A stretch of DNA of 64,000 nucleotides from Branchiibius cervicis (lineage in GTDB: Bacteria; Actinomycetota; Actinomycetes; Actinomycetales; Dermatophilaceae): positions 1,302,001 through 1,366,000 of the forward strand of contig NZ_JBHSWJ010000002.1 of NCBI RefSeq assembly GCF_042661605.1. Reading direction: 5' to 3'. Below the pieces are notes generated by a model. It saw only the letters and a program-made list of their open reading frames with translations, searched no databases and was not told where the DNA came from. The position numbers and the translations under genes are program-made. Below, in pieces: positions 47,791-56,107 of this stretch; positions within the stretch are counted from its first letter, which is position 1, and every line of letters starts with the position of its first letter.

Positions 47791-48380
47791 CAGCGGCGCG
47801 GCCGGGGTAGCGCGACGACGCCCTCCGGGAGGGGTGGCAGTCCGGCGAGGGTGCACAGCAGGCCGACCCAGGCATGCAGGTGGGCCGGCAGTTCGAGCCC
47901 GGTCGGGGACCACGAGGCGCGCACCTCGATCTCGGTGCTGGTCCCGCTGTCGCTCAGGCCGCCGTACCCGCTGGAGACCACGTGGGTGACGGTCCCGGAG
48001 GGGGCATGGAACGGCGCGTCGTGCCCCTCGAGGGCTTCCAGCAGCCAACTCCACCCGACGTCGTTGAGCAGCGGGTCCTCACCCAGCTCGGGTTCGAGGT
48101 TCGCGCGCGCGAAAGTGACCACGCGCCAAGCGCCCTGCCATGGTTCGGGGGCAGCCGGGTCGTGCAGGACCACGAACCGGCCGGAGGCGAGTTCGCGGTC
48201 ATCATCGTCGTTGCCGGAGGCCAGCACGTCCGCGGTCAGCGCCATGGCGTACGGCGCGACCCGGCTCGGCGCGGGGACTTCGGTGAGCACCACCTCGGGA
48301 CGGGCGGTCACTCCCGCAAGGTCGCGAACGACCTGGTCGAACGTCGACTCGGGAGTCGAACTGATGTCTCTGCTGGGCAC
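47790..48380 (-). CDS. DUF3000 family protein
   Basis: 196 residues from the GTG at 48380. It is conserved between hemE and the HRDC ribonuclease gene across actinobacteria (Rv2680 slot); function unknown. Seen: the characteristic TARPEVVLTEVPAPSRVAPY, ASGRFVVLHDPAAPEPWQGA, VGWSWLLEALEGHDA, and the Ser/Thr-rich EIEVRASWSPTGLELPAHLH. No membrane segment. It is divergent from hemE with 64 bases between the starts. Confidence 0.88.
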   Translation of the reverse strand: MPSRDISSTPESTFDQVVRDLAGVTARPEVVLTEVPAPSRVAPYAMALTADVLASGNDDDDRELASGRFVVLHDPAAPEPWQGAWRVVTFARANLEPELGEDPLLNDVGWSWLLEALEGHDAPFHAPSGTVTHVVSSGYGGLSDSGTSTEIEVRASWSPTGLELPAHLHAWVGLLCTLAGLPPLPEGVVALPRPRR

Positions 48381-48444
48381 GTGATCAGCGTAGGTCGCTC
48401 GGCCCACGGGACGCGGCAACGGCGCGCCGTGCGACGATCGCTCG

Positions 48445-49512
48445 GTGACCCTCGAACTACCGACCGCCGGAGATCCCCGGGACAGCGATCTGGTGCGGGC
48501 CGCGCGCGGGCTGCCCGTCCGGCGGACCCCGGTGTGGTTCATGCGCCAGGCGGGACGCTCGCTGCCGGAATACCGGGCGATTCGCGAAGGGACCTCAATG
48601 CTGCAGGCCTGCCGCACCCCGGACCTGGTCACGGAGATCACGCTGCAGCCGGTGCGCCGGCACGGGGTGGACGCGGCCATCTTCTTCAGCGACATCGTGG
48701 TGCCGCTCCAGGCGGCGGGCGTGGACGTGCAGATCGTCCCCGGTGTCGGTCCGGTCGTGGCGAACCCCATCCGCACCGCTGCAGACGTCGAGGCGATGCC
48801 GTTACTGGATGCCGGGGCGGTCGAGGACATCGCGACCTCGGTGCGGCAGATCACCGCAGCGCTCGGCGGGGTGCCGCTGATCGGCTTCGCGGGAGCACCC
48901 TTCACGCTGGCCAGCTATCTGATCGAGGGCGGTCCGTCCAAGAACCACGAGCACACCAAAGCGCTGATGGCCGGTGCGCCGGAAGTCTGGAATGCATTGT
49001 GCGCCAAGCTCGCTGACATCTCCGGGACATTCCTGCGGGTGCAGGCCTCGGCGGGCGCATCGGCCGTTCAGCTGTTCGACTCGTGGGTCGGGGCGCTGTC
49101 GTTGCCGGACTACCTGCGGTACGTCCAGCCGCACAGCGCCGCCGCGCTGGCCGCCGTCGCGGACCTCGATGTGCCGCGGATCCACTTCGGGGTCGGGACG
49201 GGGGAGCTGCTGGCGGCGATGGGCCAGGCGGGCGCCGACGTGGTGGGCGTGGATTTCCGGGTTCCGCTGGATGTCGCTGTCGACCGACTGGACGGTGCGT
49301 ACGCGGTGCAGGGCAACCTGGACCCGGCGCTGCTCTTCGCCCCCTGGGAAGCGTTGCAACCGGTGATCGCGGACATCCTGGCGCGCGGTAAGGCTGCGCC
49401 GGGACACATCTTCAACCTCGGCCACGGGGTGCTTCCGAACACAGATCCCGACGTGTTGACCCGTGTCGTTGAGGAAGTACACGCCCTGTCCGCGCAGGCG
49501 CCGTCCGCGTAG
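48445..49512 (+). CDS. hemE: Uroporphyrinogen decarboxylase
   Basis: 355 residues. It decarboxylates the four acetate side chains of uroporphyrinogen III to coproporphyrinogen III. Seen: the signature WFMRQAGRSLPEYRAIREG near residue 35, FFSDIVVPLQAAGVDVQIV with the catalytic Asp, FAGAPFTLASYLIEGG, and HIFNLGHGVLPNTDPD near the end. The GTG at 48445 gives MTLELPTAGDPRDS. It is the first of three heme genes reading rightwards; a 257-base gap holding tandem repeats separates it from hemG. Confidence 0.96.
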   Translation: MTLELPTAGDPRDSDLVRAARGLPVRRTPVWFMRQAGRSLPEYRAIREGTSMLQACRTPDLVTEITLQPVRRHGVDAAIFFSDIVVPLQAAGVDVQIVPGVGPVVANPIRTAADVEAMPLLDAGAVEDIATSVRQITAALGGVPLIGFAGAPFTLASYLIEGGPSKNHEHTKALMAGAPEVWNALCAKLADISGTFLRVQASAGASAVQLFDSWVGALSLPDYLRYVQPHSAAALAAVADLDVPRIHFGVGTGELLAAMGQAGADVVGVDFRVPLDVAVDRLDGAYAVQGNLDPALLFAPWEALQPVIADILARGKAAPGHIFNLGHGVLPNTDPDVLTRVVEEVHALSAQAPSA

Positions 49513-49530
49513 GGGGCGTTGTCCGTCCGC

Positions 49531-49709
49531 AACACAGGGACACTCGACCCGGGCACGCGGCGGGGGTCGTCGTACGGGGCGCAACACAGGGACACTCGAC
49601 CCGGGCAGGCGGCGGGGGGTCGTCGTACGGGGCGCAACACAGGGACACTCGACCCGGGCAGGCGGCGGGGGGTAGTCGCCGGGGCACAGAACAAGGACAC
49701 TCGACCCGT
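49531..49709. repeat. Tandem repeat, four units of 52-54 bp, between hemE and hemG
   Basis: Units start at 49531, 49583, 49636 and 49690. Each begins with AACACAGGGACACTCGACCC or a close variant. The first three are nearly identical through the G-rich part; they vary in the length of a G run (five or six), and the fourth is degenerate. It resembles mycobacterial interspersed repeat (VNTR) loci in unit size and position between operon genes. No coding potential is supported. Copy number may vary between strains. Confidence 0.85.
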
Positions 49710-49769
49710 GAAGTCCGGGTAGGCGACCCTGACATGCGCCGTGACGGACGGCGGTGAGACGGTAGAGGC

Positions 49770-51155
49770 ATGGCGGACATCGTGGTCGTCGGAGCCGGGA
49801 TCGCCGGTCTGGCCGCTGCTGAGCGGCTCCTGCAGCAGGAGCCCGGCGCGGACATCGTGGTACTGGAGGGATCTTCGCGCGTCGGCGGCAAACTGCACGT
49901 GGGTGAGCTCGCGGGACAGCAGATCGACCTGGGCGCGGAGGCCGTACTGGCCCGGCGCCCCGAAGCGGTCGGTCTCATCGATCAACTGGGGCTGACCCGC
50001 GAATCACCGGCAGCGGTTGGCGCGAGTCTGTGGAGCCGTGGCGCTTTGCGCACCATGCCGCAGGGCACGTTGATGGGCATTCCGGCCGACGCATCGACGC
50101 TGGCCGGGGTGCTCGACGCGGACGAAGTGTCCCGCGCCGCCCACGAGCAGCCGGTGCATGTCGAGGGTGACCTCAGTCTGGGATCCCTCGTCGAGCAAGC
50201 TCTGGGCCCAGCAGTCGTCGACCGGTTGATCGAGCCGCTGCTCGGCGGGGTGTATGCCGGGGACGCGCGGAAGTTGTCGGCCCAGGCCTGTCTGCCCGCG
50301 GCGTACGACGCGGTCGCTGCCGGTGGCACGCTGACGGCGCTGGCGGCCCGCGCTGCGCATGCACCTCGCTCGGACGCGCCGGTCTTCGCGAGTCTCGCCG
50401 GCGGCATCGGCGGACTGCCGATCGCGCTGGCGCAGCATCTGGCAGCCAAGGGTGTCACCATCGAGACCGGCGCCATGGTGCGCGAAATCGCCTATATCAC
50501 AAACGGATTCGAACTCACGGTCGGGTCGGCCCGGGAGCCGCGAACGCTGCGGGCCGAAGCTGTGGTGCTCGCCGCGCCTGCCGCACCGACGGCCAGGCTG
50601 CTGCGCGACATCGCCCCCGACTCGGCGCAGGCTCTGGCCGCGATCGACTACGCATCGATGGTGCTGGTCAGCTACGCCTTCGAACGCGGCGCGATCCCCG
50701 ATGACACCTCCGGCTTCCTGGTGCCCCCGGTGGAAGGCCGGGACATCAAGGCGTCCACCTTCTCCAGCGCCAAGTGGCCGTGGCTGCGGACGGCCCTGCC
50801 GGCGTACGACGTGGTGCGGGTCTCCTTCGGTCGTGCCGGTGAGGTGCACACCCTCCAGCGTCCCGATGAGGAGCTGGCTGCCGCCGGACTGGCCGACCTG
50901 GCAGGGGCCCTCGGGCGGGCCTTACCCGCGCCGGTCGACACTCGTGTGCAGCGCTGGGGTGGGGGATTGCCGCAGTACGCCGTGGGGCACCTGGACCGGG
51001 TCGCCGCCATCCGCGCCGGCCTGCCGGCGGGCCTGGCGGTTGCGGGCGCCGCCTACGACGGCGTCGGCATCCCCGCCTGTATCGCTTCCGCGCACCGCGC
51101 GAGCGACCAACTTCTCACCCGGTTAGCCGGAACCACGCAAGAAAGCGAAGAATAG
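49770..51155 (+). CDS. hemG: Coproporphyrinogen III / protoporphyrinogen oxidase (HemG/HemY type)
   Basis: 461-residue FAD-dependent oxidase. Seen: the dinucleotide-binding start ADIVVVGAGIAGLAAAERLL, ASLAGGIGGLPIALAQHLAA, and a C-terminal FAD motif LAVAGAAYDGVGIPACIASA. In actinobacteria this enzyme (also called HemY or CgoX) oxidises coproporphyrinogen III to coproporphyrin III; that assignment rests on the presence of hemQ just downstream. The ATG at 49770 follows GGTAGAGG. hemQ starts four bases after its stop. Confidence 0.93.
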   Translation: MADIVVVGAGIAGLAAAERLLQQEPGADIVVLEGSSRVGGKLHVGELAGQQIDLGAEAVLARRPEAVGLIDQLGLTRESPAAVGASLWSRGALRTMPQGTLMGIPADASTLAGVLDADEVSRAAHEQPVHVEGDLSLGSLVEQALGPAVVDRLIEPLLGGVYAGDARKLSAQACLPAAYDAVAAGGTLTALAARAAHAPRSDAPVFASLAGGIGGLPIALAQHLAAKGVTIETGAMVREIAYITNGFELTVGSAREPRTLRAEAVVLAAPAAPTARLLRDIAPDSAQALAAIDYASMVLVSYAFERGAIPDDTSGFLVPPVEGRDIKASTFSSAKWPWLRTALPAYDVVRVSFGRAGEVHTLQRPDEELAAAGLADLAGALGRALPAPVDTRVQRWGGGLPQYAVGHLDRVAAIRAGLPAGLAVAGAAYDGVGIPACIASAHRASDQLLTRLAGTTQESEE

Positions 51156-51159
51156 AGAT

Positions 51160-51855
51160 ATGTCCGACCAGACCCCCGACGTCGAAGCCATCAACGCCTC
51201 CATCCGGTACTGCATGTACTCGGTCTTCAAGGCGACCCGTGAGTTGCCTGCCGAGCGCTCGAACCTGGTCTCCGATACGACCGCGTTCTTCGACAAGATC
51301 GCGACCGAGGACGTGGTCGTGCGCGGTCTGTACGACGTGGGCGGGCTGCGCGCGGACGCCGACCTGATGATCTGGTGGCACGCGGACGACGTCGAGTCGC
51401 TGCAGGCCGCGTACCGCGGATTCCTGGCGACCCCGCTGGGCCGGACCCTGGACCCGGTGTGGAGCAACGTGGGTCTGCACCGCCCGGCGGAGTTCAACCG
51501 CTCGCACGTGCCGGCCTTCCTGGCGGGGGAGCCGGCGCACAAGTACTTGTGCGTTTACCCGTTCGTGCGCTCCTACGAGTGGTACGTGCTGCCGGAGGAC
51601 GAGCGTCGGGAGATGCTGCGCGAACACGGCCTGGCAGCAAGGGATTACGCGGATGTGCGCGCCAACACGGTGTCGTCCTTCGCGCTCGGCGACTACGAGT
51701 GGCTTCTGGCGTTCGAGGCCGACGAACTGCACCGGATCGTCGACCTGATGCGCGAGTTGCGCAACACCAGGGCCCGGTTGCACGTGCGCGAAGAACTGCC
51801 CTTCTACACCGGACCGCAGACGAGCGTCGCGGAGTTCGCGGCTCGCCTGCGGTAG
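51160..51855 (+). CDS. hemQ: Coproheme decarboxylase (HemQ/ChdC)
   Basis: 231 residues of the chlorite-dismutase-like fold. It removes two propionate carboxyls from Fe-coproporphyrin III, using H2O2, to give heme b, the last step of the pathway. Seen: HRPAEFNRSHVPAFLAGE, YPFVRSYEWYVLPEDERREM with the tyrosine expected to carry the radical, REHGLAARDYADVRANTVSS holding the heme-side histidine region, and EWLLAFEADELHRIVDLMRE. It follows hemG with four bases between, so the two form an operon. Confidence 0.94.
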   Translation: MSDQTPDVEAINASIRYCMYSVFKATRELPAERSNLVSDTTAFFDKIATEDVVVRGLYDVGGLRADADLMIWWHADDVESLQAAYRGFLATPLGRTLDPVWSNVGLHRPAEFNRSHVPAFLAGEPAHKYLCVYPFVRSYEWYVLPEDERREMLREHGLAARDYADVRANTVSSFALGDYEWLLAFEADELHRIVDLMRELRNTRARLHVREELPFYTGPQTSVAEFAARLR

Positions 51856-51875
51856 GGATAGCTACTGCCGGACTC

Positions 51876-51926
51876 TTGGATCGGATTTCACCCGGAATCG
51901 GCGCCTCGAGGTGAAATCCGATCCAA
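51876..51926. repeat. Intergenic hairpin repeat, family B copy 2 (possible bidirectional terminator)
   Basis: Perfect 17-base inverted repeat (51876-51892 and 51910-51926) around a 17-base loop, between the convergent hemQ and msrB genes. It is homologous to the hairpin at 7305-7360. At two stem positions both partners differ together between the copies (G-C to A-T, A-T to T-A), and a G-T pair there is T-A here. Confidence 0.85.
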
Positions 51927-51938
51927 AAATCGAGGTGC

Positions 51939-52370
51939 TCAGGCCTCCTGCGGGGTCAGGCGCAGACTGATCGAGTTGATGCAGTACCGCTGGTCGGTCG
52001 GGGTGGGGTAGCCCTCGCCCTCGAACACGTGACCCAGGTGCGAGCCGCAGTTCTTGCAGCGCACTTCGGTGCGGACCATGCCGTGCGACCGGTCCTCGAT
52101 CAGCTCGACGTTGTCGGCCTCGCTGGGCTCGTAGAACGATGGCCAACCGCAGTGGCTGTGGAACTTCTGCGTGCTGCGGAACAACTCGACGCCGCAGGCG
52201 CGACACGAGTAGACGCCTTCGGTCTCGGTGTCGGTGTATTCGCCGGTGAAGGCGCGCTCGGTGCCGGCCTGCCGCAACACGGCGTACTCGGCGGGGGACA
52301 GCTGGTCGCGCCATTCCTTGTCCGACTTGTGCACGCGGTAGCTGGTGGTGGCCGGGAACTGGTCGTTCAC
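51939..52370 (-). CDS. msrB: Peptide-methionine (R)-S-oxide reductase
   Basis: 143 residues. It reduces methionine-R-sulfoxide in damaged proteins. Seen: zinc-binding CRACG and CKNCGSHLGH, the signature HSHCGWPSFYEP, and the catalytic cysteine in TDQRYCINSISLRL. The N-terminal resolving-cysteine region has the usual length. The ATG at 52370 is preceded by a GAAGGAG-like site (GAGAAGGAG on the coding strand). It occupies the same place after hemQ as Rv2674 in M. tuberculosis. Confidence 0.95.
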   Translation of the reverse strand: MNDQFPATTSYRVHKSDKEWRDQLSPAEYAVLRQAGTERAFTGEYTDTETEGVYSCRACGVELFRSTQKFHSHCGWPSFYEPSEADNVELIEDRSHGMVRTEVRCKNCGSHLGHVFEGEGYPTPTDQRYCINSISLRLTPQEA

Positions 52371-52389
52371 GACGTACTCCTTCTCACTG

Positions 52390-52441
52390 GTAGGGAACGT
52401 CCGCTTTGATCAACAGTGTGACCGGGGCGTTCGTTCCCTAC
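52390..52441. repeat. Inverted repeat upstream of msrB
   Basis: GTAGGGAACG (52390-52399) and its exact complement CGTTCCCTAC (52432-52441) surround 32 bases containing TTGATCAA. It lies 20-71 bases upstream of the msrB start and just past the nuclease stop. It could be a regulator site for msrB or a weak terminator for another transcript; the evidence is only the symmetry. Confidence 0.45.
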
Positions 52442-52454
52442 GGGTGGAGCGGGT

Positions 52455-54872
52455 TCAGCCCAACCAGGAGGGCCACAACTGCAGGCGCACCACCTGCGGG
52501 TCGTGATCGGAGTCCTGGTCGGAGAATTCGGCGTTGGTGTGCACCACGTCGTAGCGGTACGCCGGACCGGAGAACGGCAGCGGGATCTGCAGCCCCTTGC
52601 TGATCAGGATGTGGTCGAGCACCTGGGAATTGCCCTCGTAGTCGTAGGTGTACCGCTCGGCCGGCGGCAGGGTCCGCGGCAGGTCGGTCAGCGCCGTGCG
52701 GCCGCTGCCGACGAGGATGTCCGCAGTCTGGCTGAACTCGAAGTCGTTGAGGTCACCCAGCACGATCACCTTGGCCAGCGGATCGGCCTTGAGCAGCGAG
52801 TCGACGAAGCCCCGGACGGCGGTCGCCTGGTTGTGCCGCTGGGTCTCCGAGGACCGCAGCGGCTGCTGGAACCGGCCGAACAACGGGTCGTCGCCGCCCT
52901 TGGAGTTGAAATGGTTGGCGATGACGAAGAGCTTCTGGCCCTTGTAGCTGAACTGTCCGACCAACGGCTTACGCGATGCGGTCCAGGCGCCGTTGGTGGG
53001 GTCGATGCGTCCGGGAGAGGCGGACAACCTCGTTCCGAACCACGAGCCCACGACACTGGTGGCCGTCGTCGCGTCGCCACCGGGGATGTCAGTGAAGCTG
53101 ACGCCGCGGTCGGTCCGGAAGATGAAGACCTGCCGGATGTTGCCGCCCGGCTGACCGCCGTCGGTGTCGTTGGTGGGGTTGATCCACCGGGCCTGGTACG
53201 CCGGGCCACCAGCCGCCTTGATGGCCGCGATGAGCTTGGTGATGGTGTCGGTGGAGTCGACCGTACCGTCGTCGGTGGCGCCGCTGTTGTCTTGGATTTC
53301 CTCGAGCGCGACGATGTCGGGCGCCTTCAGGTTGCCGACGATCTGACCGGCGAGCCGGTCGAACTTGGTCTGCGGGTCACTGGGGGCGAGGTTCTCCACG
53401 TTGAAGGTTGCGACGGCGACCTGTCCCTTGCTGGCTGCCGACGCCGTCTCCCGTTGCAGCCCAGCGGATTTCAAGCTGCCTGTGCTGGTGGCCAGCAGGT
53501 GGAAGTTGCCGAAGCTGTAGTCGAGTACGCCGACCGTTGGCCCCTCGTAGACATCACCGACGTTGGCGGAGGGCACCGAGACCGAAGGCAGCAGGCTGTC
53601 GTCGAGGATCAGCCGCATGGCGTTGGGCTGGTCGTACCCGCCGTACACCACACCGCCGTGCGCGGACCGGGTGGCGGTGACGTTCTGCCCGGGGATCACG
53701 GGCGTCTCACCGTAGGAGGGGTTGGTCGGTCCGACGGCAACGGCGTCGTCCAACTCCACGCGCATGCCCTCGAGGGACTCATCGAAGTCGATGGCGCTCT
53801 TGGTGGGGTCGAAGGTGCCGGCGGTTTCGATGTCTCCGGGATCGCCGTCCTTGACGGTCTGCTGGGGTGCGATCCGGTCCTTGCCGATCACCACGGGAGC
53901 CGGCAGCGGGTTGCCGCTGCTGACGATGGCGGTGGTCGGGTTGGTCAGTTCGGTGGTCGTGAGGTTCGCGGTGCCGCTGCTGCCGCCGGGGCGGTACTCA
54001 CTCACCGTGCCCGCCGCGGTCACCGCGTCGCCGACCCTGGCGCTCGGGGCGCTCTTGGTGAAGACGAACAGGCCTTCGCTGGTGGCCGGGTCGTCGTCCG
54101 GAGTCGTGGACTGGATCCAGTATCCGGTGCTGCTGGTGGCGGTGACCACACCGGCCACGTTCTTGACGGCCTTGCCCTCCAGCGGCGAACGGTGCGCGGC
54201 GCCCTGGACCTGCTCGATGGTGGCGTCCTGACCGGTGGGCGGCGGCGTGGTGCCTCCGCCGCCACCGGTCGTGCCGCACTGGCCGACGGCGCCGGTCGAG
54301 TTGTTCGGGGCCGGGGTCGCGGTCACGAAGTCGGTGGAGTTGTCGTCGGTGTCGGTGCAACCGCTGGTGCGCACGTCGGCCAGCGTGTTGCTCGGCGCGG
54401 GGGCCGGGGCGGTCTCGGAGACGGACGCGGTGCTGCCGTAACCCAGCAGGTCCACCGTTGTCCCGCCGGCGTCGACGATGGCCACCCGGCCGGCCGTGGC
54501 GGACATGGCGATGGTGCCAGTGGCGTCCGGGGTGGGCAGGGCAGCCGCGGCGGCATTGGAGCCGTCGGCCTCCTTGATCAGGTAGTGATGTCCGCCGTCG
54601 ATGCTGCCGGTCAGCGGGGTGCTCGAGGCTGTGGTGCCGGCCGCGGACCAGTACTGCAGTTTCCAACCGGTGAGGTCGATGGCCGCTCCGGAGCGGTTGT
54701 AGAGCTCGACGAAGTCGGAGGCGTACGGCGCCCCGGAGTTGCCGCCGCCACCGAACGCCTGCGAGATGACCACGGTCGAGGAGGCGGCCTGGGCGTGCGG
54801 AGCCAGTGCCAGCGCCGGCAGGCCGGCGATCGGGATGGAGCACAGGAGAGCGAGAGCGCGACGGCGCGGCAT
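52455..54872 (-). CDS. Secreted ExeM/NucH-type nuclease with lamin-tail domain
   Basis: 805 residues. A Sec-type signal (ALALLCSIPIAGLPALALAP, cut near AQA at residue 29) is followed by a lamin-tail domain (VVISQAFGGGGNSGAPYASD, FVELYNRSGAAIDLTGWKLQ), a Gly/Pro/Thr-rich linker near residue 205, an OB-like nuclease-associated domain (GKAVKNVAGVVTATSSTGYW), and a C-terminal endonuclease/exonuclease/phosphatase domain with VATFNVENLAPSDPQTKFDR, VALEEIQDNSGA, VIANHFNSKGGDD, VIVLGDLNDFE and SDHDPQVVRLQL. It probably degrades extracellular DNA. No sorting motif is seen at the end. The ATG at 54872 follows GGAAGG. Confidence 0.88.
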   Translation of the reverse strand: MPRRRALALLCSIPIAGLPALALAPHAQAASSTVVISQAFGGGGNSGAPYASDFVELYNRSGAAIDLTGWKLQYWSAAGTTASSTPLTGSIDGGHHYLIKEADGSNAAAAALPTPDATGTIAMSATAGRVAIVDAGGTTVDLLGYGSTASVSETAPAPAPSNTLADVRTSGCTDTDDNSTDFVTATPAPNNSTGAVGQCGTTGGGGGTTPPPTGQDATIEQVQGAAHRSPLEGKAVKNVAGVVTATSSTGYWIQSTTPDDDPATSEGLFVFTKSAPSARVGDAVTAAGTVSEYRPGGSSGTANLTTTELTNPTTAIVSSGNPLPAPVVIGKDRIAPQQTVKDGDPGDIETAGTFDPTKSAIDFDESLEGMRVELDDAVAVGPTNPSYGETPVIPGQNVTATRSAHGGVVYGGYDQPNAMRLILDDSLLPSVSVPSANVGDVYEGPTVGVLDYSFGNFHLLATSTGSLKSAGLQRETASAASKGQVAVATFNVENLAPSDPQTKFDRLAGQIVGNLKAPDIVALEEIQDNSGATDDGTVDSTDTITKLIAAIKAAGGPAYQARWINPTNDTDGGQPGGNIRQVFIFRTDRGVSFTDIPGGDATTATSVVGSWFGTRLSASPGRIDPTNGAWTASRKPLVGQFSYKGQKLFVIANHFNSKGGDDPLFGRFQQPLRSSETQRHNQATAVRGFVDSLLKADPLAKVIVLGDLNDFEFSQTADILVGSGRTALTDLPRTLPPAERYTYDYEGNSQVLDHILISKGLQIPLPFSGPAYRYDVVHTNAEFSDQDSDHDPQVVRLQLWPSWLG

Positions 54873-55018
54873 GGGGGACCTTCCGGGGTGGGGAACAGGT
54901 GCAGGAGGGCGGTCGTTCGACGGGCCCCGGGTAACGCTAGGTAGTACATCCGCCCGATGGGGTCTTGCGACGGTGAGCGTTCGGTAAACAGTTGGTGGCT
55001 GCCCGTAGGCTGCTGGCC

Positions 55019-56104
55019 ATGGCCTCGAAACCGGCTGCCACCGTCACCGTCGACGACCGCGAGGTGCGAGTCACCTCTCCCGACCGGGTCGTCTACGCGG
55101 CCACGTCGCGGACCCCACAGATCACGAAACTGCAGGTGTGCGAGTACTTCTCGTCGGTCGGTGCGGAACTGATGACCGCGGTGGGGCAGCGTCCGACGGC
55201 GATGGAGCGTTGGCCGGACGGGTGGCGGGAGGGCATGCGCCTGGCCACCGGCCCGCAGGACCGTGAGGGCGACGGTTTCTACCAGAAGCGGCTGCCCAAG
55301 GGCGCGCCGCCGTACGCGGAGACCGTGCAGGTGCGCTTCCCCAGTGGCCGTACCGCGGATGAATTGTGTCCGACCGAACCGGCCGTGCTGGTGTGGGCGG
55401 CTCAGATGGGTGCGCTCACCTTCCACCCCTGGCCCGTACGGCGCGCCGACGTCGATCACCCCGACGAGTTGCGCCTGGACCTGGATCCGCAACCCGGCAC
55501 CGGCTTCACCGATGCCCAGCGAGTTGCGGCCCTCGCGCGGACGGTGTTGGAGGAGTTGGGTATCCGCGGGTACTGCAAGACCAGCGGCAACCGCGGGATC
55601 CACATCTATGTCCGGATCCAGCCGCGCTGGGGTTTCGAGGAGGTCCGGCACGCCGCGATCGGTTTCGGCCGGCTCCTCGCGCAACGTGACCCCGGCGTCA
55701 CGACTGCCTGGTGGAAGGAGGAGCGCGGGGAGCGGATCTTCATCGACTTCAACCAGAACAATCGCGACCGGACGATTGCCTCGGCCTGGTCGCTGCGGGC
55801 TCGTCCCGGTGCGCCGGTGTCGACGCCGATGACCTGGGAGCAGTTGGCGGCGATGACCGATCCGCGTGAGTTCAACCTGACCACCGTGCCGGACTTCGTG
55901 GCCGAGCACGGCAACGCCTGGGCCTCGATGGACGATGAGGCGTTCTCATTGGAACCGCTGTTGGAGTTGTGGGAGACGCTGCCCGGCGGTGAACTGAACT
56001 TCCCACCCGACTACCCGAAGATGCCCGGCGAGCCGCCGCGGGTGCAGCCTTCCAAGAAACGGGTCGATCACTGGGACGCCGACGGCAACCGGATCGAGGA
56101 CTGA
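55019..56104 (+). CDS. LigD-type polymerase/primase domain protein
   Basis: 361 residues from the ATG at 55019. Stand-alone archaeo-eukaryotic primase-like polymerase domain of the kind found in LigD, which fills gaps and adds nucleotides at broken ends in non-homologous end joining. Seen: LRLDLDPQPGTGFTDAQ with the catalytic aspartates, YCKTSGNRGIHIYVRIQPRW with the conserved histidine, and GERIFIDFNQNNRDRTIASA. It is followed three bases after its stop by a DNA ligase gene, so the two domains are separate proteins. No Ku gene lies in the window. Confidence 0.88.
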   Translation: MASKPAATVTVDDREVRVTSPDRVVYAATSRTPQITKLQVCEYFSSVGAELMTAVGQRPTAMERWPDGWREGMRLATGPQDREGDGFYQKRLPKGAPPYAETVQVRFPSGRTADELCPTEPAVLVWAAQMGALTFHPWPVRRADVDHPDELRLDLDPQPGTGFTDAQRVAALARTVLEELGIRGYCKTSGNRGIHIYVRIQPRWGFEEVRHAAIGFGRLLAQRDPGVTTAWWKEERGERIFIDFNQNNRDRTIASAWSLRARPGAPVSTPMTWEQLAAMTDPREFNLTTVPDFVAEHGNAWASMDDEAFSLEPLLELWETLPGGELNFPPDYPKMPGEPPRVQPSKKRVDHWDADGNRIED

Positions 56105-56107
56105 ACC

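Noticed and set aside
49531..49709. The tandem repeat as a CRISPR array
   Set aside because: Only four units, no distinct spacers between constant repeats, and no cas genes in the window.
49110..49985. Minus-strand open frames with repeated RVSLCCAPYDD-like peptides
   Set aside because: They come from reading the 52-54 bp tandem repeat. Unit lengths that are not multiples of three change the frame from unit to unit, so coding is not supported.
52503..54944. An 813-residue open frame opposite the secreted nuclease
   Set aside because: Antisense shadow; Gly, Val and Arg-rich composition without domains, while the other strand has a signal peptide and known domains.
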